Part shown: in pieces, positions 1 to 6,134 of the stretch | Layout: every line of letters starts with the position of its first letter | How positions within the stretch are numbered: the first letter of the stretch is position 1 | The notes under the pieces: generated by a model | Database searches by the model: none | What the model was told of the DNA's origin: nothing | Seen by the model: only the letters and a program-made list of their open reading frames with translations | Translations under genes and position numbers: made by a program | Origin: Clostridiales bacterium | GTDB taxonomy: Bacteria > Bacillota > Clostridia > Lachnospirales > Lachnospiraceae | Direction: 5' to 3' | Length of the DNA: 10,242 nt | Assembly: GCA_018369015.1 (NCBI GenBank) | Contig: JAGZDD010000141.1 | Coordinates: forward strand, 1 to 10,242

Positions 1-3
1 TAT

Positions 4-83
4 GCGGATGTGGCGGAACTGGCAGACGCGCTAGACTTAGGATCTAGTACTTCGGTGTGCAGGTTCGATTCCTGTCATCCGCA
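4..83 (+). tRNA. tRNA-Leu (anticodon UAG)
   Basis: The segment folds as a class II tRNA. The acceptor arms GCGGATG and CATCCGC pair fully and are followed by discriminator A. The anticodon stem CTAGA/TCTAG encloses the loop CTTAGGA, which places TAG at positions 34-36 (Leu, reads CUN codons). A long variable region containing TTCG and the T arm GCAGG-TTCGATT-CCTGT are present. CCA is not encoded; the gene runs straight into TTTTTTATTTTAT. It is the only clear plus-strand gene in the window and begins three bases from the edge, so its promoter, and possibly further tRNA genes, lie outside. Confidence 0.97.
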
Positions 84-92
84 TTTTTTATT

Positions 93-315
93 TTATAAGA
101 AACTTCGTTTCCTATAAATCAAAAAAGCTCCGCAATATGCACTCCGGCCAGGCAGAAATTTGCCGCCAAAGAAACAAAGAGTTCCGTAAGCAAAACTCTT
201 TGTTTTTTATTTCATGGGAAATTCCACCGAATTTCCCATGAAATAAAAAACGCTCCGCTTTGGATCGCACTGCGGCGGAATAGAAAATGTCGCTTGCGCG
301 ACCCGCCGCAGGCGG
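93..315. repeat. Chain of intergenic hairpins (structured repeat-like region)
   Basis: No convincing gene is seen here; the stretch is a series of inverted repeats. (1) 93-97/113-117 plus 99-103/107-111, with one mismatch. (2) 172-183/194-205, a perfect 12 bp with a 10-nt loop. (3) 203-224/229-250, a perfect 22-bp stem with a CACC loop. (4) A nested set: CTCCGC 253-258 with GCGGAG 312-317, TGCGGCGG 271-278 with CCGCCGCA 303-310, and GTCGC 289-293 with GCGAC 298-302. The motif AAAAAA(C)GCTCCGC occurs twice, near 121-133 and 245-258. A 71-codon minus-strand reading frame covers it but has no visible ribosome binding site and is read through the palindromes. Such palindrome-rich blocks resemble dispersed intergenic repeats of gut Clostridia; that family link is inference. 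Confidence 0.7.
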
Positions 316-344
316 AGAATCCTGCAAAGCAGGATTCTTTTTAT
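316..344 (+). terminator. Rho-independent terminator, plus strand
   Basis: A perfect 10-bp stem AGAATCCTGC (316-325) / GCAGGATTCT (329-338) with an AAA loop runs into TTTTATTA on the plus strand. It is the first plus-strand terminator of good shape after tRNA-Leu. Everything from tRNA-Leu to here could be one transcript of about 330 nt, unless the T-run directly after the tRNA already stops transcription. Confidence 0.75.
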
Positions 345-372
345 TATATATTCATAAAGTCTCTTCCAGGTT

Positions 373-427
373 GGCATAAAAACAGCGGGAAATCATTGTA
401 AACATGATTTCCCGCTGTTTTTATGCC
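373..427. terminator. Perfect 24-bp palindrome, likely bidirectional terminator
   Basis: The arms 373-396 and 404-427 are exact reverse complements with a 7-nt loop (TGTAAAC). Each side has an A-rich and a T-rich end (AAAAACAGCGGG / CCCGCTGTTTTT), so the hairpin is followed by T residues in both directions. It lies between the rightward tRNA-Leu and the leftward tRNA cluster, which suits a shared stop for converging transcripts. Confidence 0.7.
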
Positions 428-510
428 GGTTTTATGTATCAATGACTGCTCACAGCTTCCTGCGAGCAGAAAGTATTTTTTGCAAAAACGTACAATGTCA
501 CATGCAGCAG

Positions 511-550
511 ACGAAAATAAAAGCCAGCTTCCTATTAAGAATACTGGCTT
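511..550 (-). terminator. Terminator of the four-tRNA cluster
   Basis: On the minus strand AAGCCAG (550-544) and CTGGCTT (527-521) form a 7-bp stem around a 16-nt loop, followed by TTATTTT. It starts five bases beyond the 3' end of tRNA-His, as expected for the end of a tRNA operon transcript. The stem is short, so the call is moderate; the 373-427 palindrome could be a backup. Confidence 0.6.
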
Positions 551-555
551 CATCG

Positions 556-630
556 GGTGGATACAGGGACTCGAACCCTGGGCCTCCAGAGCCACAATCT
601 GGCGCGCTAACCAACTGCGCTATACCCACC
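556..630 (-). tRNA. tRNA-His (anticodon GUG)
   Basis: This is a cloverleaf read on the minus strand. The anticodon loop TTGTGGC between CCAGA and TCTGG gives GTG. The 5' end carries the extra G(-1) diagnostic of tRNA-His, opposite C73 (GGTGGGTA with TATCCACC, one G-U pair). The T arm contains GGTTCGAGTCC. CCA is not encoded. It is the last gene of the leftward cluster, 22 bases after tRNA-Arg; that spacer holds a small inverted repeat, TATCAAT/ATTGATA (632-650). Confidence 0.97.
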
Positions 631-652
631 ATATCAATATTAAATTGATAAA

Positions 653-726
<74 letters not shown>

Positions 727-750
727 ACTTTCATTCCTTTGCTCAAGGAA

Positions 751-821
751 AGCGGGTGATGGGAATCGAACCCACGTATCTAGCTTGGAAGGCTAGTGTT
801 CTACCATTGAACTACACCCGC
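751..821 (-). tRNA. tRNA-Gly (anticodon UCC)
   Basis: On the minus strand the acceptor GCGGGTG pairs with CACCCGC and the discriminator is T. The anticodon stem CTAGC/GCTAG encloses CTTCCAA, giving anticodon TCC (reads GGA/GGG). The D loop is short, the T loop is TTCGATT, and CCA is not encoded. It is the second gene of the cluster, 32 bases after tRNA-Pro. Confidence 0.97.
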
Positions 822-852
822 AAAATATCTAATTATTAATTTTAGCAGCTTC

Positions 853-928
<76 letters not shown>

Positions 929-970
929 AAGGTTTCTTGCGTTTCAGCGGTTTTCCCGAACGCAAGATAT

Positions 971-999
971 ACTTTACCATAGCTTTCCCTATATGTCAA
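971..999 (-). promoter_or_regulatory. Sigma-A-type promoter of the tRNA cluster
   Basis: On the minus strand a perfect -35 TTGACA (999-994) is followed by a 17-bp spacer and the -10 TAAAGT (976-971). Transcription would start near 964, inside a 9-bp inverted repeat TCTTGCGTT/AACGCAAGA (935-943/959-967) that occupies the short leader before tRNA-Pro. A near-consensus promoter this close to a stable-RNA operon is strong evidence. The flank above 1000 is T-rich on the plus strand, so the region upstream of the -35 is A-rich on the transcribed strand and could act as an UP element. Confidence 0.85.
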
Positions 1000-1035
1000 C
1001 ACTTTTTTTAATTTTTTTTACTATTTTTTTCACAG

Positions 1036-1074
1036 GTAGTTACTATTCACGGCTTCGCCGAGAATAGTAACTAC
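1036..1074. repeat. Long stem-loop downstream of the yfcE-like gene
   Basis: A perfect 13-bp stem GTAGTTACTATTC (1036-1048) / GAATAGTAACTAC (1062-1074) is topped, after one A-A mismatch, by CGGC-TTC-GCCG. It lies in the 245 bases between the tRNA cluster and the metallophosphoesterase gene, which otherwise hold only the tRNA promoter, T-tracts and AT-rich sequence. No T-run follows on the minus strand, so it is not a classic terminator. It could still end the operon transcript or protect its 3' end, or be a dispersed palindromic repeat. Confidence 0.6.
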
Positions 1075-1173
1075 AGGTATCTTTTACATATAATTTCGAC
1101 AAACCAGATTCCCCGATACAAGCATCCGGAGATTTAACTCGTTGCCTAGAAAATAGACATGCCATTTAGATAA

Positions 1174-1680
1174 CTATTCGTATTCCCCCATCTGGGGTGA
1201 AGTCATATAATAAATATCAAAGGACGCCTTTTTCTTTTCATCAATGTTCATCACAATATACGATGGCCTGCGGTTCTCCTGTCTTGGGTAGGAAATACTC
1301 CCGGGATTAATCATCGTAACATCTTTTTCCTGCCTGATCAAAGGGCAATGGGTATGGCCAAACATGGCAATCTGGCATTTTCTCTGCCGGGCGGCCTCCG
1401 CCAGACGCTCTGTTCCCATGGAAACCCCATAATTATGTCCATGGCACATAAAAATCCGGATTCCCATAATCTCAATCACCTTTTCTCTTGGATATGCCGA
1501 AAAAAAATCGTTATTGCCACACACAATTTCTACCGGGCAGGGGGCAATCGCCTCCAGAAGGTCCTCACCTCCCTCAAGATCCCCCAAATGAATCAGTAGA
1601 TCTAAAGGGCTTTCCTGCTCAACCGCCAGCTCCATTCTTCCATTTTTTCCATGAGAATCGCTGATTACCAATATTTTCAT
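1174..1680 (-). CDS. YfcE/MJ0936-family metallophosphoesterase
   Basis: This 168-residue soluble phosphodiesterase belongs to the calcineurin-like superfamily, and its length is normal for the short YfcE/MJ0936 group. The dinuclear metal-site motifs appear in order: D8-x-H10 in ISDSHG, GD at 33-34, GNND at 55-58, GH at 81-82, and FGHTH with H109 and H111, then NPGS at 125-128. Family members cleave phosphodiester bonds of nucleotide-type substrates in vitro with Mn or Mg, but the natural substrate is unsettled and nothing here narrows it. Its ATG overlaps the rdgB stop as ATGA, so translation is probably coupled. It is the last gene of the minus-strand unit. Family identity is near certain; a specific role is not claimed. 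Confidence 0.95.
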   Translation of the reverse strand: MKILVISDSHGKNGRMELAVEQESPLDLLIHLGDLEGGEDLLEAIAPCPVEIVCGNNDFFSAYPREKVIEIMGIRIFMCHGHNYGVSMGTERLAEAARQRKCQIAMFGHTHCPLIRQEKDVTMINPGSISYPRQENRRPSYIVMNIDEKKKASFDIYYMTSPQMGEYE

Positions 1681-2273
1681 CGTAAGTACCCCGCAATAAT
1701 CTCCTTCATAGCCTCAAGAGCTTTTCCCCGGTGACTGATTTTATTTTTCACTTCCGGTGTAAGCTCGGCCGTGGAGCAGCCATATTCAGGCACATAGAAA
1801 ATAGGGTCATAGCCAAAGCCATTTTCGCCTGCAGGCGCATAGCCAATTTCGCCCTCGATCGTTCCCCGGCAGGTCTGTGTACGTCCATCCGGGAATACAG
1901 CCGCAATGACGCACACAAATCTTGCGCTGCGCTCCTTCCCTTTGGCATCCTTAAGCTGGTCGATAATGTATTGATTCTTTACGTCATAGGATGTATCCTC
2001 ACCTAAGAAACGGGCAGAATAAACCCCTGGAGCCTTATCCATATAATCCACTTCAAGCCCCGAATCATCCGCCAGGACAAGCTCCCCGGTCAGCTCATGG
2101 ATAGCCTTTGCCTTAATTAAAGCATTTTCCTCAAAGGTCTTTCCGTCCTCCACAATATCCGTATGGATTCCAGCCTCCTTCATTGAAAGGACTTCTACCG
2201 GAAGATCGGCGAGAATCATACGTATTTCCTTCATTTTTCCTTCATTGCCTGTCGCAAAAATAATCTTTCTCAT
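1677..2273 (-). CDS. rdgB: RdgB/HAM1 XTP/dITP diphosphatase
   Basis: This is the 198-residue non-canonical purine NTP pyrophosphatase. It hydrolyses dITP, XTP and ITP to monophosphates plus pyrophosphate and so keeps deaminated purines out of DNA and RNA. Visible signatures are the N-terminal FATGNEGK (T8, N10, K13), the catalytic LADDSGLEVD at 67-76 (D69/D70), APGVYSAR at 81-88, NGFGYDPIF at 151-159, and the purine-pocket motif KISHRGKA at 178-185. The length matches the family. The start ATG overlaps the protease stop as ATGA; an AGGAG (2283-2287), nine bases upstream, is embedded in the last codons of the protease. Downstream it overlaps the phosphoesterase gene in the same way. Pairing of rdgB with a YfcE-type gene is a familiar Firmicutes arrangement. 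Confidence 0.97.
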   Translation of the reverse strand: MRKIIFATGNEGKMKEIRMILADLPVEVLSMKEAGIHTDIVEDGKTFEENALIKAKAIHELTGELVLADDSGLEVDYMDKAPGVYSARFLGEDTSYDVKNQYIIDQLKDAKGKERSARFVCVIAAVFPDGRTQTCRGTIEGEIGYAPAGENGFGYDPIFYVPEYGCSTAELTPEVKNKISHRGKALEAMKEIIAGYLR

Positions 2274-3976
2274 TCGTACTCTCTCCTATTGGTAAATGCC
2301 TTTAAGCAGGCATTGGACTGATAAACACTCTCTATATTTTCCCAGGACGCTCCATTGTAGCTTAAATACCCTTCGCCATCCGACAAATCCACGCTGCTTG
2401 TCCATTCTCCCGTTTCATATTCAATAGCAACCGGCCGCTCGCTCCCCGGCGTCGTCAGGCAAACAACCACTGCGAACCGGCTGCCCTCATCAAGGGGAAT
2501 AGCCTCCGAAAGATCCAGAGTATAATATCCTGCCTGGGCAATATATCCGCTTTTTACATACTCCATTGTACCAAAAGAATTAATGTCTGTAAAATCCCTG
2601 ACAACAAAAAGATCATAGAAGCTTTTATCACCAGTCACATAAAATGAAACAGCCGACAGTTCCTCGTTTTCTGAAGCTGTATAAACATTGGAAAACCATG
2701 CCGTAGGCTCTCCATAGCCCATAGTTCCCACAAATCCCAGCAGGTCGCTCTGATAGATCCCGTCATAATTATCGGCCCCGTCAATCCGGGTATATACCAG
2801 GTTATCAACGCCGATATTTGTATCTTCATAGGAAATATAAAAATATCCTCCGTCGCCAAATTGAGTTCCCCAGCTATTCCGGCACAAAAAAGCCCCGTCG
2901 TTCTCTGGATAAACATTAAAATTTTCCCTTGGGTAATCATCATCCCAGCCAACAATAACAATATCATGGTTGGCAATATTTTTTCCCGGGTAAAAATAGG
3001 AAGAATTTTCCGCATTGTAATAGCTGGAATTGCTTGTCGCAAACTCCATATCTGAATAAAACGAGCTCTGGACCCCGCCCCACTTTAGTATAGCTTCTTT
3101 GATTGCCTCATCATCCTTTTCTCCGATATTTATCGCTTCCTGCAAATGAACGATACTCTCCAGGCTGCCGTCTGAAATACCGTCCCCGTAAGGATCATCG
3201 GCCTCAAGCACCGGTCCTTTCCATGATGTCAGATAAGCCAGAGCCATATTAAAATCACCGCCGTCAAGCTGCGTGGTATTGTAACCGGACATAAAGCTCA
3301 TATGATCAACCGAAAAAACATAGGGCTTCTTTGGCCTAAGCGTTGATTCCAGGGCGCCAAGAGAAGCAAAGGCCCAGCACGTTCCAAGGCTCCCCTGGTC
3401 ACGCACCGGCGACAAACGGTCCGCTTCCCGCATGTCATACGCCGCAGGAAGCGAGGCTTTGCCAGCCTGCCCCGTCGTAATAGCGGCCACATTCTCATCG
3501 CTGTTCCATGTAAAACCCGCGCCAAAAGCCTGGGCGAGCATTTCCACAGAAACATACAAGATCCCCTTTCTTTCAATCATAGGGTCACTAAAATTTTTTT
3601 CTTTACCATCAATAGTACAGGTATCGCATCCCAGCTTGGCAATAACCTCATGTCCATTGCCGGTAAATTTAAAACGTCCGTTTTCAAGAACGTCGACATT
3701 TCCCATAAATAACACAGGCACCGTATTTACCGGAGACACCAGCACCATTGCCTGAGTCATAAACAGGCTTTGCTTTGCTGTTAAATCGAGCTTTTCCCCA
3801 TCCCTTACAACCAAAATCTGCCGGCTGTTGACTTCATCGGCTTTTTTTACATCATAATACAGCTTGAGCGCCTCAGAAGCATCCCCCATAATCTCAACAG
3901 GAGGTTTGTATGTAAAAACTATTGTACCTGCCAAAACAATCAGTAAAAAAATAATCAGCTTTTTGAAATGCTTCAA
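2270..3976 (-). CDS. Membrane-anchored C1 (papain) family cysteine protease with stalk and lectin-like domains
   Basis: The 568-residue protein begins with a hydrophobic segment (residues 7-22, LIIFLLIVLAGTIVFT) after lysines and has no obvious cleavage site, so it is probably exported and anchored. Residues about 30-170 look like a copper-amine-oxidase-N-type stalk domain (GILYVSVEMLAQAFGAGFTW). The papain fold follows: LPAAYDMR at 176-183, oxyanion Gln194, Cys200 in GSLGTCWAFAS, His337 in ANHDIVIVGWDDD, and Asn367 in CRNSWG. The full Gln/Cys/His/Asn set is present, so it should be active. Residues about 425-560 resemble the lectin-like domain seen C-terminal in clostridial C1 peptidases (inferred). 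The start is TTG at 3974-3976 with AGGGAGG six bases upstream; no ATG suits better. It probably acts at the cell surface on proteins or peptides; the substrate is unknown. Confidence 0.9.
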   Translation of the reverse strand: MKHFKKLIIFLLIVLAGTIVFTYKPPVEIMGDASEALKLYYDVKKADEVNSRQILVVRDGEKLDLTAKQSLFMTQAMVLVSPVNTVPVLFMGNVDVLENGRFKFTGNGHEVIAKLGCDTCTIDGKEKNFSDPMIERKGILYVSVEMLAQAFGAGFTWNSDENVAAITTGQAGKASLPAAYDMREADRLSPVRDQGSLGTCWAFASLGALESTLRPKKPYVFSVDHMSFMSGYNTTQLDGGDFNMALAYLTSWKGPVLEADDPYGDGISDGSLESIVHLQEAINIGEKDDEAIKEAILKWGGVQSSFYSDMEFATSNSSYYNAENSSYFYPGKNIANHDIVIVGWDDDYPRENFNVYPENDGAFLCRNSWGTQFGDGGYFYISYEDTNIGVDNLVYTRIDGADNYDGIYQSDLLGFVGTMGYGEPTAWFSNVYTASENEELSAVSFYVTGDKSFYDLFVVRDFTDINSFGTMEYVKSGYIAQAGYYTLDLSEAIPLDEGSRFAVVVCLTTPGSERPVAIEYETGEWTSSVDLSDGEGYLSYNGASWENIESVYQSNACLKAFTNRREYE

Positions 3977-3989
3977 TGAATACCTCCCT

Positions 3990-4015
3990 AACGCACATGC
4001 CGCGCTGTGCGCGGC
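3990..4015 (-). repeat. GC-rich hairpin repeat in the protease leader
   Basis: On the minus strand GCCGCGC-ACA-GCGCGGC (4015-3999) forms a 7-bp stem with a 3-nt loop, followed by ATGTGCGTT. It ends one base before the protease Shine-Dalgarno sequence. The 26-nt core matches 24 of 26 positions of plus-strand 6260-6285, and weaker similarity (CAT..GTGG) extends upstream of both. No T-run follows, so it is not a terminator of the methyltransferase gene. Confidence 0.7.
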
Positions 4016-4065
4016 TTTGCCACAGATGAAAACCAGGATTGCTCCGTTTGGCGGGCAAAAAACGG

Positions 4066-5232
4066 CTACCGATTTTCTTTAAAAGCGGTCTGGCGCGGCG
4101 GTTTAGGCCCTAAAAACTGATAAAAATATGTCTGGATCATTCCGTTATATATTTTACGGTTTTTATCGGCTTTCCGGCCAATACAGCGCTGTGCGTCCTC
4201 ATAAGATGTTAAAACATAAAAGGACCAGTCCGAAAGCCTCAAAAAAGCCTCGCCCATTTCTTTGTATAATGCCGGAAGCGCTGCTTTTTCTTCCAAACGC
4301 TCGCCATAGGGAGGATTCGTAATGACAAAGCCATACTTTTTCGGATGGCTCAGGGCGCTGACAGGCCTTTGCTGAAAATGAATCATATGGTCAACGCCGG
4401 CCTCCCGGGCGTTCGCCCTGGCAATACGCACCACATCGCCGTCAATATCATAGCCCTGAATATCCATGTCCGTATCTTCGCAAATCAGATCCGAGGCTTC
4501 CGTCACAGCATTATACCAGAGCTTTTTATCAATAAGGTTTTTCCAGCCCTCAGCCGTAAATTCCCTGTTCATTCCCGGGGCAATATTCGCTCCGATCATA
4601 GCGGCCTCAATCGGAAAAGTTCCGCTGCCGCAAAATGGATCTACAAGTATTCGTTTTTTGTTCCAAGGCGTCAGCATAATCAGCGCAGCCGCCAGAGTTT
4701 CAGACACGGGCGCTTTAGCTGTCAGCCGGCGATACCCTCTTTTATGCAAAGATTCCCCCGTCGTATCGAGCGTAATTGAAACCTCGTCTTTATGTATAAA
4801 CACCCGGAGAGGGTACTCGCTTCCCGTTTCAGGAAACCATTCCACCCGGTATTTCCCTTTCAGCCGCTCTACAATGGCTTTTTTTACAATGGACTGAATG
4901 TCCGAGCCGCTAAAAAGCTTAGAATTTTTTGTTGTAGCCTTTGTCACCCAAAATTTAGCGTCCTTTGGAAGAAACTCCTCCCACGCAAGGGCCTTTGTAC
5001 CTTCAAAAAGATCATCAAAGCTATATGCCGGAAACCGCCCGATACAAAGCTGTATACGCTCTGTTGTCCTTAAGAAAATATTCGCCCGGCATACCGCGCT
5101 TAAATCCCCTTTAAATGTCACTCTCCCGTCATTCACCCGGACAATTTCATAGCCGAGATCCATAATTTCTTTTTTTAAAACAGCCTCCAGGCCAAAATGG
5201 CACGGGGCGTCAAATTCAAACAATTGATTCAT
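4066..5232 (-). CDS. THUMP-domain class I SAM-dependent RNA methyltransferase (YpsC/RlmL-like)
   Basis: The 388-residue protein transfers a methyl group from S-adenosylmethionine to RNA, most likely N2 of a guanine in 23S rRNA by analogy with RlmL/YpsC relatives. An N-terminal ferredoxin-like and THUMP region (about 5-165) binds RNA. The Rossmann methyltransferase half shows motif I DPFCGSGTFPIEAA at 198-211, an acidic motif YDIDGD at 261-266, and the catalytic TNPPYGER at 305-312, typical of N-methylation of exocyclic amines. Its length matches the YpsC group. ATG at 5230-5232 is chosen because an in-frame stop (TGA, 5245-5247) lies just upstream. It appears to be the first gene of the unit: a promoter is visible 110 bases upstream, and 89 bases separate it from the protease gene with no terminator seen. 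The exact target base cannot be read from the sequence. Confidence 0.93.
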   Translation of the reverse strand: MNQLFEFDAPCHFGLEAVLKKEIMDLGYEIVRVNDGRVTFKGDLSAVCRANIFLRTTERIQLCIGRFPAYSFDDLFEGTKALAWEEFLPKDAKFWVTKATTKNSKLFSGSDIQSIVKKAIVERLKGKYRVEWFPETGSEYPLRVFIHKDEVSITLDTTGESLHKRGYRRLTAKAPVSETLAAALIMLTPWNKKRILVDPFCGSGTFPIEAAMIGANIAPGMNREFTAEGWKNLIDKKLWYNAVTEASDLICEDTDMDIQGYDIDGDVVRIARANAREAGVDHMIHFQQRPVSALSHPKKYGFVITNPPYGERLEEKAALPALYKEMGEAFLRLSDWSFYVLTSYEDAQRCIGRKADKNRKIYNGMIQTYFYQFLGPKPPRQTAFKENR

Positions 5233-5241
5233 TCGTATTTC

Positions 5242-5262
5242 CGGTCACAGACCGCTCCTTCC
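5242..5262 (-). promoter_or_regulatory. Shine-Dalgarno and hairpin ahead of the methyltransferase start
   Basis: The only strong ribosome binding site, AAGGAG (5260-5255, within GGAAGGAG), is 22 bases from the ATG, which is too far for direct use. The bases between begin with a perfect hairpin, CGGTC-TGT-GACCG (5254-5242). Folding it would shorten the path from Shine-Dalgarno to ATG to nine bases. A weak GGAAA seven bases before the ATG is the alternative. Confidence 0.45.
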
Positions 5263-5344
5263 TGCACCTATAGGGATGCCGGGCCGAAAAAAACCCGTTT
5301 ATATGAGCAAACAGGACCTTTCATCCCCAACATCTATGGGTAAC

Positions 5345-5373
5345 ATTATATACTTTTTCTATTCCCCAGGCAA
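5345..5373 (-). promoter_or_regulatory. Promoter of the methyltransferase-protease-rdgB-phosphoesterase unit
   Basis: On the minus strand TTGCCT (5373-5368), a 17-bp spacer and a perfect TATAAT (5350-5345) form a good sigma-A-type promoter. Transcription would begin near 5338, leaving a leader of about 105 nt. No second convincing promoter was found between the following genes. Confidence 0.8.
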
Positions 5374-5421
5374 CTATTGAAATCCACAAAATCCTTCATA
5401 AACAGACATAGATATAAGAAG

Positions 5422-5488
5422 TGCCTGTATTATCAAGTATACATGCGCGCAGGCAGGCCAAATGGACATGTATATATCCACCTGGCCT
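5422..5488. repeat. Overlapping inverted repeats after the rhodanese gene
   Basis: Several complementary segments overlap: TGCCTG 5422-5427 with CAGGCA 5450-5455; TATACATG 5439-5446 with CATGTATA 5467-5474; and AGGCCA 5455-5460 with TGGCCT 5483-5488 (continued by TGGA/TCCA). They start 17 bases past the rhodanese stop on its strand and could slow or end transcription, but no T-run follows. The rest of 5374-5505 shows nothing recognisable. Confidence 0.4.
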
Positions 5489-5505
5489 TTCACCACCTTT
5501 ACGCC

Positions 5506-5925
5506 CTACCGTTCCATTGGCCCCCGGTAGGCCGCCAGTCCGCCAATCACGCTGAGGACATCATAGCCTCCCTGATACAGCCGCCTTGCAGCTAAAAGGC
5601 TTGTCGCCCCCCGGTCACAATATAAAATATATGTCTTATTGCGGCCAAGGCCGGACATAGGTACCCGAAGCGTTTCATAAGGAATATTTATAGCGCCGGG
5701 AATGTGCCCCTGCCAAAACTCTTCAGGGCTTCTTACATCGATAAAAATATATTTTGACCTGTCGGAATATTTTTCAAGGTTTTTCGCCGGAATTGTATCA
5801 AATTTCATAATGCCAGGTAACCGTTCAGACGGCGGGTAAACGGTTACAACACCACCTTTCTTTATACCGGGCCGTTTAAAGCGCGGCACAACCCGATCAC
5901 TTTGCGCCGCGGCAGGGCGGCTCAC
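5506..5925 (-). CDS. Single-domain rhodanese-like protein
   Basis: This is a small cytoplasmic rhodanese domain, a family that carries sulfane sulfur as a persulfide on one cysteine. Numbering from the GTG at 5925, the domain shows FIDVRSPEEFWQGHIPGAINIP at about 61-82, written here only to mark the CH2A-type motif, and the active loop YCDRGATS at 102-109 with Cys103 as the likely persulfide residue. The usual C-terminal GG is present (VIGGLAAYRG). The start is uncertain. The GTG at 5925 gives 139 residues with a low-similarity N-terminus, while Met40 (5806-5808, MKFDTIPA) gives a clean 100-residue domain. Neither has a good ribosome binding site. It is not obviously in an operon: 273 bases with a promoter separate it from the methyltransferase gene. 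Substrate unknown. Confidence 0.85.
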   Translation of the reverse strand: MSRPAAAQSDRVVPRFKRPGIKKGGVVTVYPPSERLPGIMKFDTIPAKNLEKYSDRSKYIFIDVRSPEEFWQGHIPGAINIPYETLRVPMSGLGRNKTYILYCDRGATSLLAARRLYQGGYDVLSVIGGLAAYRGPMER

Positions 5926-5975
5926 CCCGCACAGAGCATCAGAACATTTCCAAACGGCCGCTCATATTTAATAAT

Positions 5976-6004
5976 AGAATATTCGCCGCAGCGCAAAATG
6001 ACAA
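5976..6004 (-). promoter_or_regulatory. Possible promoter of the rhodanese gene
   Basis: On the minus strand TTGTCA (6004-5999), a 17-bp spacer and TATTCT (5981-5976) match the sigma-A pattern at five and four of six positions. The start point would be near 5969. Two tiny frames of eight and five codons follow (5965-5939 and 5939-5922), chained by TGATG and GTGA junctions to the GTG at 5925. Confidence 0.5.
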
Positions 6005-6134
6005 TTTACTATGAAAGTTATCAAGTGGGCAGGCGCAGGGGCAAATTTATTTGACCCTGCGTATGCACATTTGATAACCCCAAGGTATAAGGACGGTTGC
6101 TGCGTGCCAGTGTTGCTAAGCGCCGGTGGCGCTT

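Noticed and set aside
112..327. 71-codon minus-strand frame over the hairpin chain
   Set aside because: It consists of palindromic sequence, with no ribosome site and no recognisable domain; better explained as a structured repeat.
3999..4015. GC-rich hairpin considered as terminator between the methyltransferase and protease genes
   Set aside because: No T-run on the minus strand and it abuts the protease ribosome site; a near-identical copy elsewhere marks it as a repeat.
5280..5297. CGGG/CCCG pairing around an A/T-run in the methyltransferase leader considered as an attenuator
   Set aside because: Only four base pairs, with the T-run inside the loop instead of after the stem.
5377..5595. 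72-codon plus-strand frame ending inside the rhodanese gene
   Set aside because: TTG start without a ribosome site, antisense to a clear rhodanese domain, and spanning inverted repeats.
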